A DNA stretch of 64,000 bases from Blastochloris sulfoviridis. Lineage in GTDB: Bacteria; Pseudomonadota; Alphaproteobacteria; Rhizobiales; Xanthobacteraceae. The DNA is taken from positions 157,884 to 221,883 of the forward strand of contig NZ_VWPL01000001.1 in NCBI RefSeq assembly GCF_008630065.1, written 5' to 3'. The notes beneath the pieces are model-generated. The model saw only the letters and a program-made list of their open reading frames with translations, did not search any database and had not been told where the DNA came from. The position numbers and the translations under genes are program-made. Shown in pieces: positions 1-8,886 of the stretch; within the stretch, counting starts at the first letter, position 1, and each line of letters opens with the position of its first letter.

Positions 1-909
1 GGCTTTTCGGCCGTTCCCAAGGCCGTGCCGGCCGCGCCGCCGATGCCGCCCTCGCGCGAGGGGCCGCGCATGGCCGAGCCGAAAAGCCCGCACACCGCGA
101 TTCCGGCGATTCCGCGCGGCAAGGTGGCGCTGGCGCTGGCCGCCCGCTACAGCGCCGATGGCGCGGTGGTCCAGGCGGCGCTGCACTGGCGGGTGTTCGC
201 CGCCGCCCCGGACGCCAACGGCAATCACGTGCTGGTGGGCGAATCCCACGACGCCATGCCGATCTTCGCGCTCGATCCCGGCAGCTATGTCGTGCACGCG
301 GGCTACGGCCTCGCCGGCTACGCCAAGCCGGTGACGCTGGCCAGCGAGCCGGTGCGCGAGACGTTTGCGCTGCAGGCCGGCGGCCTCAAGCTGCAGGCGG
401 CGCTCGCCGACCAGATCCTGCCGCCCGCCAAGGTGTCGTTCGACGTCTACGCCAACAGTCTGGTCGGCGGCGGGCCGGAGCGGCTGCTGATGCGGCAGAT
501 CGAGCCCGGCGCGCTGGTGCTGCTGCCCGAGGGCACCTACCAGGTGGTTTCCGCCTATGGCGACGCCAATGCGGTGGTGCGCGCCGACGTGAAGGTGCAG
601 GCCGGCCGCATCTCCGAGGCGACGCTGCGCCACCGCGCCGCCGCCATCACCCTCAAGCTGGTCGAGGCGCCCGGCGGCGATGCCATCGCCAACACCGCGT
701 GGTCGGTGCTGACGCCCGGCGGCGACGTGATCAAGGAATCGATCGGCGCCTTCCCCTCGATGGTGCTGCAGGAGGGCGACTATCTCGTCATCGCCCGCAA
801 CGAGGGCCGCTCGTTCTCGCGCGAGATCAATATCGAGCCGGGCCGAGACGCCGAGATCGAGGTGCTGACCTCCGACGCCGCGCCCAGCGCCGGCCGCCGG
901 GCGCGGTGA
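1..909 (+). CDS. Hypothetical protein with repeated beta-sandwich modules (5' end cut by window)
   Basis: The reading frame is open to base 1, so the true start probably lies upstream; the first internal start is a GTG at 25. From there 294 residues are visible. They form about three similar modules of 80-90 residues, each ending in a pattern like 'G-x-Y-x-V-x-A-x-x-G' (for example GSYVVHAGYGLAGY, GTYQVVSAYGDAN, GDYLVIARNEGRS). This pattern resembles PEGA or carboxypeptidase-regulatory-like beta-sandwich domains, which usually sit in extracytoplasmic proteins. No signal peptide can be judged because the N-terminus is missing. No catalytic motif is seen and I do not recognise a specific family. 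The gene ends in TGA, followed by a 285-bp gap carrying an inverted repeat. Confidence 0.7.
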   Translation, partial: GFSAVPKAVPAAPPMPPSREGPRMAEPKSPHTAIPAIPRGKVALALAARYSADGAVVQAALHWRVFAAAPDANGNHVLVGESHDAMPIFALDPGSYVVHAGYGLAGYAKPVTLASEPVRETFALQAGGLKLQAALADQILPPAKVSFDVYANSLVGGGPERLLMRQIEPGALVLLPEGTYQVVSAYGDANAVVRADVKVQAGRISEATLRHRAAAITLKLVEAPGGDAIANTAWSVLTPGGDVIKESIGAFPSMVLQEGDYLVIARNEGRSFSREINIEPGRDAEIEVLTSDAAPSAGRRAR

Positions 910-920
910 GTGTCAGCGCC

Positions 921-1139
921 CTCAGGAATCCCCTCATTTTTTGTGCTGAGACTTCAATGCCTTGGCGTTGTGGTGCTTGAACAGTTGGCCGGTTCTCGTC
1001 GACCGCCAACTCTGCGCCCAGCCATATTTCGACGGCGCTGCATGGTGGAAACATGGGGGCGAGTCACGGTTCAGGTCCACCGAAGAGGACCTGCGGGCAA
1101 GCGTGGGGCACATAAGTCAATAATGAGGGGATTCATGAG
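921..1139. repeat. Imperfect 18-bp inverted repeat flanking ~180 bp (possible MITE or IS remnant)
   Basis: The left arm is 921-938 (CTCAGGAATCCCCTCATT). The right arm is 1122-1139, whose reverse complement is CTCATGAATCCCCTCATT, so 17 of 18 positions match. The enclosed DNA has no good gene. One plus-strand frame from about 950 to a stop near 1120 reads through about 55 codons without a start. Inverted termini around a non-coding core fit a miniature or decayed transposable element. I cannot assign a family. Confidence 0.45.
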
Positions 1140-1193
1140 GTCAGCGCCTTCGACCGTTGCCATATCAACGGCCGACTTTCTCGGCCATTGTTA

Positions 1194-3182
1194 TCAGTCC
1201 GTTGACGGTGCGTGAGCCGGCGAGCCGTTCAATGCCGCCAGCAACCGGTCCTGGATCCGAGAGATCAGGAAGCGCGACCCTGCATTGGTAAGGTGCGTGG
1301 CATCGCGAAAATAAAGCTGGTTGCCGGCCATTATCTCGCATTGATCATTTGAGCAAAAGACTGATTTCGGGTCGATTATCATCAACCCAGGAATCTGTGC
1401 CGAAACCCTTTCCACCATCAGATCAATAGCTTCCGTCTCCTTACGCACTTTTGCAAGAGGGGCGGGCTGGCAGGACTTCAAGTCGCCGCCCGGACGCGCG
1501 AGACAGGTCGCAATGTTGATCCCGGCATTGTAGCTGCTGTTCAGCAGGATCGTCGTTCGCTCGCCGGCTCGGATTTGCCGCAGGCTTTTAGAGAGACGTT
1601 CCTCAAGCCAATTTACGTAATCGTTCCCGACCCCTTCGAACAACGGCCCGTCGGACTCACCGATGTCGCGGGCATAGCCGCCATAGTTCCCGACCAGGAT
1701 CACAGGGAATTTGTCGGCCTCAAGTTGCCTGTATGCCTGGGCGACATTCTTGGCGCATTGCTGATCCGGCACTCCGCTGATGAAACGACGTGTATTGCGC
1801 AAGAACAAACATCCATGATCGAAGAATGCAATGCCCTTGAAACCATGCTCCTTGAAAAGTTCGTCAAGACCGAACAATAAATTGAGCGCGTGGCTGTCGC
1901 CGACAAGATAGACGATTCTGTTTGCGGAGAGATCTCCGAAGCCGCAACGGCTCAGACGATGGTCGCAAAGATCGCCGGCAAAGGTCAATTCGCCCGGCTT
2001 CTGCACGGACTTGACGCGAGCCGGAAATCCATCGGCGACAACCACCGCCACCGCCAATCCCACCGACCCGGCCAGCGCGCACACCGCAGCCAGCCCCGTA
2101 GCGGCCGTCCCCGCTGCCCGCCATGACCGGAGCTTGGCCGTTTGGCTGAAGCCATAGCGGAACGGCTTCTCCACGGCCGAAAACAACACTGCTCCCAGCA
2201 CGATCGAGCCGGCAAACAGGCTCACCAACTCGGCCGGCGTCACCGGCAGCAGCATCCAATAGCGATAGAAGACGATGAGCGGCCAATGAACGAGATAGAT
2301 GGAGTAGGACCGCCGCCCGACAAATTGGAAAATCGCGTTGTCGAGCAGACGGTTTGCGAAACTTGCAGGCCCTGCAAAAATGAGTGCCGCCGTGCCCAGC
2401 GTGGGCACCAGCGCGGCAAGGCCTGGCCATGGGGTCCTGCCGTCGAAGACCAGCAGGGAGATGGTTATGAGGACCAAGCCCCCCGCTCCGCAGGCTTGGC
2501 GAAGCCAAGCGGAACAACGGATGTCGCCGAGCAGCACCACCGCCGCGCCCAGGCTGAACTCGAACACGCGGAACGGCATCATGTAGAAGGCGAAGCTAGG
2601 GGCGATGCCGGTCACCCAATAGCTAGCGGCCAACGACATGACGCCGACCGCCACAATGGCCGGAACCAAGGGCAACCGCAGCCATTTGAGCGCGACGATC
2701 GCGGCCGGCCAGAACAGATAGAACTGCTCCTCGACGCTCAGCGACCAGATGTGCAGCAGCGGCTTGAGAAAAACATCCGAGTCAAAATAGTTCTGAGAGA
2801 GATAGAAATGGATATTTGCTGTTGCCAACAACGAATAGAGAGCCGACCAGCCGAGCGAGACATAATCGGCCGGCGTTAGGATCTTCCAGCCGACCAGCAG
2901 TGACACAAGAACTGTGGCAAGCAGTGCAGCGAACAGGCGGCGGAAACGCCGCAGGTAGAACGTCCTGAAGCTGAAGGACTCGGCCTGGATAATTTGGCGG
3001 GATATCAAATAGCCCGAGATCACAAAAAAGATGTCGACACCGGCAAACCCGCCAGGAAGCCAACTGTCGCTAAGATGAAATACGAGAATGGCCAGAACAG
3101 CGATGGCGCGCAGGCCTTGGATATCCCGCCGAAAATCCCGCCCGGATTGGCGGGAGACCATTATCGGCTGCGGCAAGACCAT
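1194..3182 (-). CDS. Acyltransferase 3 family protein with C-terminal SGNH domain (OafA/YrhL type)
   Basis: An integral membrane acyltransferase that probably O-acetylates a surface glycan such as LPS O-antigen or exopolysaccharide. The N-terminus has the family signature FRRDIQGLRAIAVLAILVFH, followed by GVDIFFVISGYLI and about ten hydrophobic segments up to about residue 380. The C-terminal ~270 residues form a periplasmic SGNH hydrolase-like domain. It has the nucleophile block VGDSHAL and a terminal DATHL block supplying the Asp/His pair. The frame extends to a GTG at 3197, but I prefer the ATG at 3182; another ATG lies at 3161. It starts just after the thrS stop on the same strand, so the two may be co-transcribed. 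The acyl acceptor cannot be told from sequence. Confidence 0.88.
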   Translation of the reverse strand: MVLPQPIMVSRQSGRDFRRDIQGLRAIAVLAILVFHLSDSWLPGGFAGVDIFFVISGYLISRQIIQAESFSFRTFYLRRFRRLFAALLATVLVSLLVGWKILTPADYVSLGWSALYSLLATANIHFYLSQNYFDSDVFLKPLLHIWSLSVEEQFYLFWPAAIVALKWLRLPLVPAIVAVGVMSLAASYWVTGIAPSFAFYMMPFRVFEFSLGAAVVLLGDIRCSAWLRQACGAGGLVLITISLLVFDGRTPWPGLAALVPTLGTAALIFAGPASFANRLLDNAIFQFVGRRSYSIYLVHWPLIVFYRYWMLLPVTPAELVSLFAGSIVLGAVLFSAVEKPFRYGFSQTAKLRSWRAAGTAATGLAAVCALAGSVGLAVAVVVADGFPARVKSVQKPGELTFAGDLCDHRLSRCGFGDLSANRIVYLVGDSHALNLLFGLDELFKEHGFKGIAFFDHGCLFLRNTRRFISGVPDQQCAKNVAQAYRQLEADKFPVILVGNYGGYARDIGESDGPLFEGVGNDYVNWLEERLSKSLRQIRAGERTTILLNSSYNAGINIATCLARPGGDLKSCQPAPLAKVRKETEAIDLMVERVSAQIPGLMIIDPKSVFCSNDQCEIMAGNQLYFRDATHLTNAGSRFLISRIQDRLLAALNGSPAHAPSTD

Positions 3183-3203
3183 TGCGTTCCGGCCCACTCA
3201 CGG

Positions 3204-5174
3204 TTACCCCGCTGCGCGCTCGCGCTTGACGTCCGGCGGGGTTGCCTCCTCGACCAGCGCCGCCAGCGCGTCGGCGAACGACGCCGAGGTCTGGTTCTGG
3301 CTGCCGAGGCGGCGGATCGACACGCCGCCGGTCTCGGCCTCCTTCTTGCCGACCACCAAGAGCACCGGCACCTTGGCCAGCGAATGCTCGCGGACCTTGT
3401 AGTTGATCTTCTCGTTGCGCAGGTCGATCTCGGCGCGCAGGCCCGCCCGGCGCAGCTTCTTCAGGATCTCCTCGGCGTACGCATCGGCGTCCGAGGTGAT
3501 GGTGGCCACCACGATCTGCAGCGGCGCGATCCACAGCGGGAAGTGGCCGGCGAAGTTCTCGATCAGGATGCCGGTGAAGCGCTCCATCGAGCCGCAGATG
3601 GCGCGGTGGATCATCACCGGCACCTTCTTCTGGCCGTCGGCGTCGATGTAGAAGGCGCCGAACCGCTCCGGCAGGTTGAAGTCGACCTGGGTGGTGCCGC
3701 ACTGCCAGTCGCGGCCGATGGCGTCGCGCAGCACATACTCGAACTTCGGCCCGTAGAACGCGCCCTCGCCCGGATTGATCGCGGTCTTGATCTTGCCCCC
3801 CGACTGGGCGGCGATCTGCTCCAGCACCCGGCCCATCACCTCCTCGGCGTGGTCCCACGAGGCGTCCGAGCCGACGCGCTTGTCCGGCCGGGTCGACAGC
3901 TTGACCACAAGATCGGCCTCGAAGCCGAAATCGGCGTAGGTGGTGAGGATCAGCTCGTTGATCTTCAGGCATTCCGCGGCGAGCTGGTCCTCGGTGCAGA
4001 AGACGTGGGCGTCGTCCTGGGTGAAGCCGCGCACCCGCATCAGCCCGTGCAGCGCGCCCGAGGGCTCGTAGCGGTGGACGACGCCGAACTCGGCCAGCCG
4101 CATCGGCAGGTCGCGGTAGCTCTTCAGCCCATGCTTGAAGATCTGCAGGTGGCCGGGGCAGTTCATCGGCTTGAGCGCGAACACCCGCTCGTCGCCGGTC
4201 TCCTCGCCGGCCGACAGCACCTTGAACATGTTCTCCTTGTACCAGCCCCAGTGGCCGGAGATCTCCCACAGCTCCTTGTCGAGCACCTGCGGCGCGTTGA
4301 CCTCCTTATAGTCGGCGCTCAGGCGGCGGCGCATGTAGGCGGTGATGCCCTGGAACAGCGTCCAGCCCTTGGGGTGCCAGAACACCACGCCCGGCCCCTC
4401 CTCCTGGAAATGGAACAGGTCCATCTCGCGGCCGAGCCGGCGGTGGTCGCGCTTCTCGGCCTCCTCAAGCTGATGCACATAGGCGTCGAGCTGGTCCTGG
4501 GTCTGCCAGGCGGTGCCGTAGATGCGCGTCAGCATCGGCTTGGTGGAATCGCCGCGCCAATAGGCACCGGCCACCTTCATCAGCTTGAAGGCGGTGCCGA
4601 CCTGGCCGGTGGAGCGCAAATGCGGGCCGCGGCAAAGGTCGAACCACTCGCCCTGCTTGTAGATCTTCAGGTCCTGCCCGTCCGGAATGGCATCGACCAG
4701 CTCGACCTTGAAGTATTCGCCCTTGTCGCGGAACACCTGCTTCGCTTCGTCGCGGCTCCAGTATTCCTTGGTGAACGGCCGATCGCGGGCGATGATCTCC
4801 CGCATCTTGGCCTCGATCTTGGGCAGGTCGTCGAGGGTGAACGGCTCGTTGCGGTGGAAGTCGTAATAGAAGCCGTTCTCGATCACCGGGCCGATGGTGA
4901 CCTGGGTTCCCGGCCACAGCGTCTGGACGGCCTCGGCCATCACGTGCGCCGCATCATGGCGGATCAGGGCGAGCGCGTCGGGCGCGTCGCGGGTGACGAT
5001 CTCGATCTTCGCATCGCGGTCGATGGGGTCGACGAGATCGGTCAACTCGCCGTCGAGCTTCACCGCCACCGCCTTCTTGGCGAGCGACTTCGAGATGTTA
5101 GCTGCGACGTCGAAGCCGGTGATGCCGGGCTCGAACGCGCGCTGATTGCCGTCGGGAAATGTCAGGGTGACCAT
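3204..5174 (-). CDS. thrS: Threonyl-tRNA synthetase
   Basis: A class II aminoacyl-tRNA synthetase that charges tRNA-Thr in the cytoplasm. At 656 residues it is the usual full length. Domains in order are a TGS domain (1-60), an editing/second-additional domain with the HxxxH pair H73/H77, a catalytic core and a C-terminal anticodon-binding domain (about 550-645). In the core, the MNCPGH block supplies a zinc cysteine, [20 protein letters not shown] is motif 2, and [12 protein letters not shown] supplies the distal zinc histidine. An SD-like GGAG lies just upstream of the ATG. It is transcribed away from the GNAT gene across a 299-bp gap. Identity is not in doubt. Confidence 0.98.
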   Translation of the reverse strand: MVTLTFPDGNQRAFEPGITGFDVAANISKSLAKKAVAVKLDGELTDLVDPIDRDAKIEIVTRDAPDALALIRHDAAHVMAEAVQTLWPGTQVTIGPVIENGFYYDFHRNEPFTLDDLPKIEAKMREIIARDRPFTKEYWSRDEAKQVFRDKGEYFKVELVDAIPDGQDLKIYKQGEWFDLCRGPHLRSTGQVGTAFKLMKVAGAYWRGDSTKPMLTRIYGTAWQTQDQLDAYVHQLEEAEKRDHRRLGREMDLFHFQEEGPGVVFWHPKGWTLFQGITAYMRRRLSADYKEVNAPQVLDKELWEISGHWGWYKENMFKVLSAGEETGDERVFALKPMNCPGHLQIFKHGLKSYRDLPMRLAEFGVVHRYEPSGALHGLMRVRGFTQDDAHVFCTEDQLAAECLKINELILTTYADFGFEADLVVKLSTRPDKRVGSDASWDHAEEVMGRVLEQIAAQSGGKIKTAINPGEGAFYGPKFEYVLRDAIGRDWQCGTTQVDFNLPERFGAFYIDADGQKKVPVMIHRAICGSMERFTGILIENFAGHFPLWIAPLQIVVATITSDADAYAEEILKKLRRAGLRAEIDLRNEKINYKVREHSLAKVPVLLVVGKKEAETGGVSIRRLGSQNQTSASFADALAALVEEATPPDVKRERAAG

Positions 5175-5311
5175 CGATATCTCCTGCTCACTCCTGCGTA
5201 CAACACAGGTAAGCCTGCCGGACGAATGGGGATGAGGCGCGCGCGCCGGGTCCGGGACCGGCGGCGGCGGGGCGGAAATGCGCCGGCTTCCGCTTAATAC
5301 GGTGTTTCGGC

Positions 5312-5345
5312 CGGTTCAATGTCCCGCTCGGTTCAATATCCCGCT
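5312..5345. repeat. 17-bp tandem duplication upstream of thrS
   Basis: CGGTTCAATGTCCCGCT is followed directly by CGGTTCAATATCCCGCT, with one mismatch. The pair lies in the 299-bp gap between the divergent thrS and GNAT genes (5175-5473). I see no T-box-like structure, tRNA or other gene in that gap. Confidence 0.7.
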
Positions 5346-5473
5346 CAGCGGATGACGGCCTGTCATGAAACGCCGTCGTCCCGGGCGACGCGATTGCATC
5401 GCCGGGTTCCGGCTGGCAAGAACGCAAGGCTTCGCCCGCCCTCGGTCCGGACGAGCCCCGCCGCGATGCCAAG

Positions 5474-5932
5474 ATGTCCAACCCGTTCGAACACTATCGC
5501 CTGGAGCCGGCCCGGAGCCCCGAGGATTGGGCGGCCTACCATGCAATCCGGCGCGATGCGCTGTTCGCCCGGCTGCTGCCGCGCCACCCCTACGACAAGA
5601 ACGACCCCGACGAGTTCCTGCCCGGCCACACCTCCTGCGTCCTCAGATACCGCGACGCGGTGATCGGGGTGGTGCGCATCGACGAGATCGACGCGCAGCG
5701 CGTCGGCCTGCGGATGATCGCCGTGCGCGACGACGTCCAGCGCGGCGGCCACGGCCGGGCGATGCTGGCGCTGGCCGAGGAGCAGGCGCGGGCGGAGGGG
5801 CGGTCGGAGGTGATCATCAACGCCCACCTCACCGCGGTCGGCTTCTATCTCAAGCTGGGCTACGCGCCGGGCGAGTGGGCCGACCCGGCGCCGGTGCCGC
5901 CCGGCACCATCCGCGTCGGCAAGGTGTTATGA
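5474..5932 (+). CDS. GNAT family N-acetyltransferase
   Basis: A 152-residue acetyl-CoA-dependent N-acyltransferase of the GCN5-related fold, probably cytosolic. The fold's central strand and P-loop appear as GLRMIAVRDDVQRGGHGRAM, the acetyl-CoA pyrophosphate loop (R/Q-x-x-G-x-G/A). Next come helix ALAEEQARAEG and the C-terminal segment VGFYLKLGYAPG, which is typical of the family's final strands. The size is normal for a single-domain GNAT. The substrate cannot be inferred. It is transcribed alone and followed by 450 bp of repeats. Confidence 0.85.
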   Translation: MSNPFEHYRLEPARSPEDWAAYHAIRRDALFARLLPRHPYDKNDPDEFLPGHTSCVLRYRDAVIGVVRIDEIDAQRVGLRMIAVRDDVQRGGHGRAMLALAEEQARAEGRSEVIINAHLTAVGFYLKLGYAPGEWADPAPVPPGTIRVGKVL

Positions 5933-6384
5933 TACGGTTTTCGGTTGATCCCTTCGGGATACCGGAAACGATCTCGCCGAAAAACGATCGGATGAGAATT
6001 TTTCGGCGAACGGCATACGGTTCTCCGGCTTGATCAGCCGGAAACCGTATGAGGGGCACGAGTGGCATCCCAGCGCTGATGCGCGGGGCCGTCGCCTCGT
6101 ACGAATTTTTCTTATGGAGATCAAGGCTGTAGGGCGGAATAGCGTCAGCGTATTCCGCCAGCATCGGCCGACATGACGCCGCGGCGCAATACGCTGCGCT
6201 CTTGCGCCCTACGATGCCCGGGCTTCGTCATCCCGGCCGAGCGGAGCGAGAGCCGGGATCGCTATCCGGAAAGGGGCTTCCCCTTCCTGCAAACGGTCCC
6301 GGGTCGCGCAGCTTCGCTGCTTGCCCGGGACGACAGCCAGCGAAACCAGCGGCGCAATACGCTGCGCTATTGCGCCCTACAAAA
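5933..6384. repeat. Gene-free nest of several palindromic REP-like repeats
   Basis: No gene is seen in these 452 bp. At 5948-5960 ATCCCTTCGGGAT forms a hairpin core shared with 57621-57633. At about 6131-6161 is a self-complementary block (GGCGGAATAGCG...CGTATTCCGCC). CGGCGCAATACGCTGCGC plus 13 bases occurs twice, at 6182-6212 and 6350-6380, with 30 of 31 matches. Between them is a 'CATCCCGGCCGAGCGGAGCG' block and its counterpart near 6298-6335. Part of 6060-6110 resembles family B elements. Such palindromes are typical of intergenic DNA in Rhizobiales. Confidence 0.8.
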
Positions 6385-6744
6385 TTACCGTTCCGCGGCG
6401 CGGTCGAGGTCGATCCCCTCCAGCAGCGAGCCCTCGGGCTCCGGCCCCGGATTGGTGGAGCGCCACAGTCCGTAGCGCCAGGGCACGTACCAGCGCGCCT
6501 TATCCGGCACCCGCTCGCAGACGAAATCGAGCCCCGAGGTGCCGAGCGGCGTGCAGCGGCACAGCCGGGCGAAGCCCATCCAGCCGCCGGCCCACAGGCC
6601 GTGGCGGGCGATCGCCTCGTCCATATAGGATGAGCAGGTGGGCAGATGCCGGCAGCCGCGGCCGGCCAGCATCGAGAAGCTGAGCTGGTAGGTGCGGATC
6701 AGCCCGCGCGCGGCGAGTGCCGGCAGGTGGATTACGCGGCTCAC
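6385..6744 (-). CDS. yidD: Membrane protein insertion efficiency factor YidD
   Basis: A 119-residue small protein of the YidD family, which assists YidC/SecYEG-dependent membrane protein insertion at the inner face of the cytoplasmic membrane. The N-terminal amphipathic helix (ARGLIRTYQLSFSML) leads into the family core, with GRGCRHLPTCSSYMDEAI and the conserved cysteines. GLWAGGWMGFARLCRCTPLG follows. The length is slightly above the 70-90 residues of minimal members because of a C-terminal tail that includes WRSTNPGPEPEG. It lies on the minus strand near thrS, a common arrangement in Rhizobiales. No oddities. Confidence 0.95.
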   Translation of the reverse strand: MSRVIHLPALAARGLIRTYQLSFSMLAGRGCRHLPTCSSYMDEAIARHGLWAGGWMGFARLCRCTPLGTSGLDFVCERVPDKARWYVPWRYGLWRSTNPGPEPEGSLLEGIDLDRAAER

Positions 6745-6837
6745 GCTGGCCTCGCCGACATGTCATCCCTTTCCGCGATTCTGTTGCCTGACGGCACCAT
6801 CGGCTGTTTGCGCCGCCTCGTCGGAGGGCGCGACCTT

Positions 6838-6987
6838 ACCCTCTCCCCTCGCGGGAGAGGGTGGCGAAACCGAGCGCCAGCGAGGTATCGCCGGGTGAGG
6901 GGGCATTTCAAGCCGGGCCGGTTTCACCCCTCACCCGCCTCGCGATCTTTCGATCGCTCGGCACCCTCTCCCGCAAGGGGAGAGGGG
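6838..6987. repeat. Family A palindromic repeat, copy 1
   Basis: A ~150-bp element bounded by inverted CCCTCTCCCC...GGGGAGAGGG hairpins. Inner arms are CGAGCG...GCGAGG...CCGGGTGAGGGG on the left and CCCCTCACCCGCCTCGCGATC on the right. Other copies are at 15050, 20616, 22412, 23153, 54208 and 63768 (partial). This copy lies between yidD and the IscU-like gene. Confidence 0.9.
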
Positions 6988-7012
6988 AAGAAAAAGCGGG
7001 CCGCACGTCGCG

Positions 7013-7471
7013 TCACATCACTTCCTGCTTGGCGGCGGCGGCGTCGCGCGCCTCGATCTGGGCGATGGCGTCGACCACCGCATCGAAGGTGAGCAGCGTC
7101 GAGGCGTGGCGCGCCTTGTAGTCGCGCACCGGCTCCAGCACCTCGATGTCGGCCCATTTGCCGGCGGGCGGCGCGCCCTGCTCCTTCAGCATGCGGCGCA
7201 CGGTCTCGCGCAGATGGCGCAGCTCCTCGGCGTTCGAGCCGATGATGTTGCGCGCCATGATCGAGGACGAGGCCTGTCCGAGCGCGCAGGCCTTCACCTC
7301 ATGGGCGAAATCGGTCACCACGCCGCCCTCCATCCTGAGGTCGACGGTGACCGTCGAGCCGCAGAGCTTGGAATGGGCGGTGGCACTGGCGTGCGGCTCG
7401 GCCAGCCGGCCGATGCGCGGGATGGTTCCCGCCAGTTCGAGGATGCGGAGGTTGTAGACGTCGTTGAGCAT
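7013..7471 (-). CDS. IscU/NifU-like iron-sulfur cluster assembly scaffold protein
   Basis: A 152-residue IscU-fold protein that probably binds or transfers nascent Fe-S clusters. Cys37 in HSKLCGSTVTVD and Cys62 in EVKACALGQASSSIMA match two of the three IscU ligand cysteines. The third ligand position, near ARHASTLLTFDAV, is His122 rather than Cys. That residue pattern is also what I associate with this alphaproteobacterial subfamily, so it need not be a defect. It stands between yidD and folE, away from any isc or suf operon, so it is probably not the main scaffold. The folE gene diverges from it across 212 bp. Confidence 0.85.
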   Translation of the reverse strand: MLNDVYNLRILELAGTIPRIGRLAEPHASATAHSKLCGSTVTVDLRMEGGVVTDFAHEVKACALGQASSSIMARNIIGSNAEELRHLRETVRRMLKEQGAPPAGKWADIEVLEPVRDYKARHASTLLTFDAVVDAIAQIEARDAAAAKQEVM

Positions 7472-7683
7472 CGCGCAAACGTGATCTTGGCCGGGATGTT
7501 GGCCCTACCGGCCTGTTCGGGGTGCGACGATAACATATATGGATGTGCGGACGCGACGGCGGCAAGCTCGCCGGCGCGTGGTGTGCGGCGCGGTGGTCCG
7601 GTTCAGGCCCTGCCCCGTACACGAGCGAGCCGATCCCGGTGACACCCGGCGCGTTTCCCCCGCGCCGTCGAACGGAGACCTCG

Positions 7684-8328
7684 ATGGACGCCAGCGTCGC
7701 CCCCCTGTTCCCCAAGGCCAAGGACGATCCCTCTCAGCCACCGGCCCCGGTGGCGCGGCCGAGCCGCGCGGAGGCGGAAGCCGCCGTGCGCACGCTGATC
7801 GCCTGGACCGGCGACGATCCGGCCCGCGAGGGGCTGATCGACACGCCGGCCCGCGTCGTCAAGGCGTATGAGGAGCTCTACCGCGGCTATCGCGAGGACG
7901 CCGCGGCGTTCCTGGAGCGCACCTTCTCCGAGACCGGCGGCTATGACGACATGGTGCTGGTGCGCGACATCCCGTTCCACTCGCACTGCGAGCACCACAT
8001 GGTGCCGTTCTTCGGCAAGGCGCATATCGCCTATGTGCCGGTCGACCGGGTGGTCGGCCTGTCGAAGATCGCCCGCATCGTCGATGCCTTCGCGCGCCGG
8101 CTGCAGACCCAGGAGCATCTCACGGCGCAGATCATCACCACGATCGACGACGTGCTGAAGCCGCGCGGCGTGGCGGTGCTGATCGAGGCCGAGCACATGT
8201 GCATGACCATGCGCGGCGTGCAGAAGGCCGGCGCCTCGACGCTCACCACCCAGTTCACCGGCGTGTTCCGCGACGACCCGGCCGAGCAGGCGCGCTTCAT
8301 GACCCTGCTGCGCCAGGGACGCGGGTGA
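7684..8328 (+). CDS. folE: GTP cyclohydrolase I
   Basis: Catalyses GTP to 7,8-dihydroneopterin triphosphate plus formate, the first step of folate (and queuosine) biosynthesis. The catalytic core is full length: zinc ligands lie in [16 protein letters not shown] and in [14 protein letters not shown], and [12 protein letters not shown] is also typical. I chose the ATG at 7684 (214 residues). It follows a purine-rich GGAGA and removes a low-complexity extension that could run back to 7543. hisI follows after 20 bp in the same direction, so the two are likely co-transcribed. Confidence 0.96.
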   Translation: MDASVAPLFPKAKDDPSQPPAPVARPSRAEAEAAVRTLIAWTGDDPAREGLIDTPARVVKAYEELYRGYREDAAAFLERTFSETGGYDDMVLVRDIPFHSHCEHHMVPFFGKAHIAYVPVDRVVGLSKIARIVDAFARRLQTQEHLTAQIITTIDDVLKPRGVAVLIEAEHMCMTMRGVQKAGASTLTTQFTGVFRDDPAEQARFMTLLRQGRG

Positions 8329-8348
8329 CTTTTCGCCCGGGGAACAAC

Positions 8349-8813
8349 ATGTCCGCTGAACGCCAACGCTTCTCGCCGCGCGGTACCGCCGCCGAGATCG
8401 AGGAGGGCCTTGCCCTCGCCCCGAAGTTCGACGCCGACGGGCTGGTGACCGCCGTGGTCACCGATGCCGGCGACGGAACGGTGCTGATGGTGGCGCACAT
8501 GAACGCCGACGCGCTGGCGCTGACCATCGAGACCGGGTTCGCCCACTATTGGTCACGCTCGCGCCAGGCGCTGTGGAAGAAGGGCGAGACCTCCGGCCAC
8601 CTGCAGCGCGTGACCGACCTGCGCGTCGACTGCGACCAGGACGCGGTGTGGCTGGCGGTGGAGCAGACCGGCGAGGCCGCCTGCCACACCGGCCGCAAGA
8701 GCTGCTTCTACCGCCGCATCCCGCTCGGCCGGGCGCCCTCGCCCGCGCTGGAGATGGAGCTGGTCGACGGCGAGCGGCGGTTCGATCCGGCCGCCGTCTA
8801 CCGCCGTTCGTGA
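8349..8813 (+). CDS. hisI: Phosphoribosyl-AMP cyclohydrolase
   Basis: Opens the adenine ring of phosphoribosyl-AMP in histidine biosynthesis (third step). The 154-residue protein is the single-domain form without HisE. Signatures include [28 protein letters not shown], the metal-binding VDCDQDA and the paired cysteines in CHTGRKSCF. The ATG at 8349 gives the standard N-terminus and sits 20 bp after folE. An upstream in-frame extension into folE is rejected. The folE-hisI pairing is common in Rhizobiales. Confidence 0.96.
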   Translation: MSAERQRFSPRGTAAEIEEGLALAPKFDADGLVTAVVTDAGDGTVLMVAHMNADALALTIETGFAHYWSRSRQALWKKGETSGHLQRVTDLRVDCDQDAVWLAVEQTGEAACHTGRKSCFYRRIPLGRAPSPALEMELVDGERRFDPAAVYRRS

Positions 8814-8886
8814 CCGGTTCCGCGTTTTGTCACAGTTGTGGCCTATCTGCACGCAGTGACGCCTGCCCCCGCAGGCCGAGGCATCG

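Noticed and set aside
2994..5297. A 767-codon plus-strand frame opposite thrS
   Set aside because: Antisense shadow of thrS; rich in Leu, Asp, Val and Gly with no domain pattern.
5175..5473. A T-box or leader riboswitch upstream of thrS
   Set aside because: No conserved T-box bulge sequence or clear terminator/antiterminator pair was visible, and T-boxes are rare outside Firmicutes and relatives.
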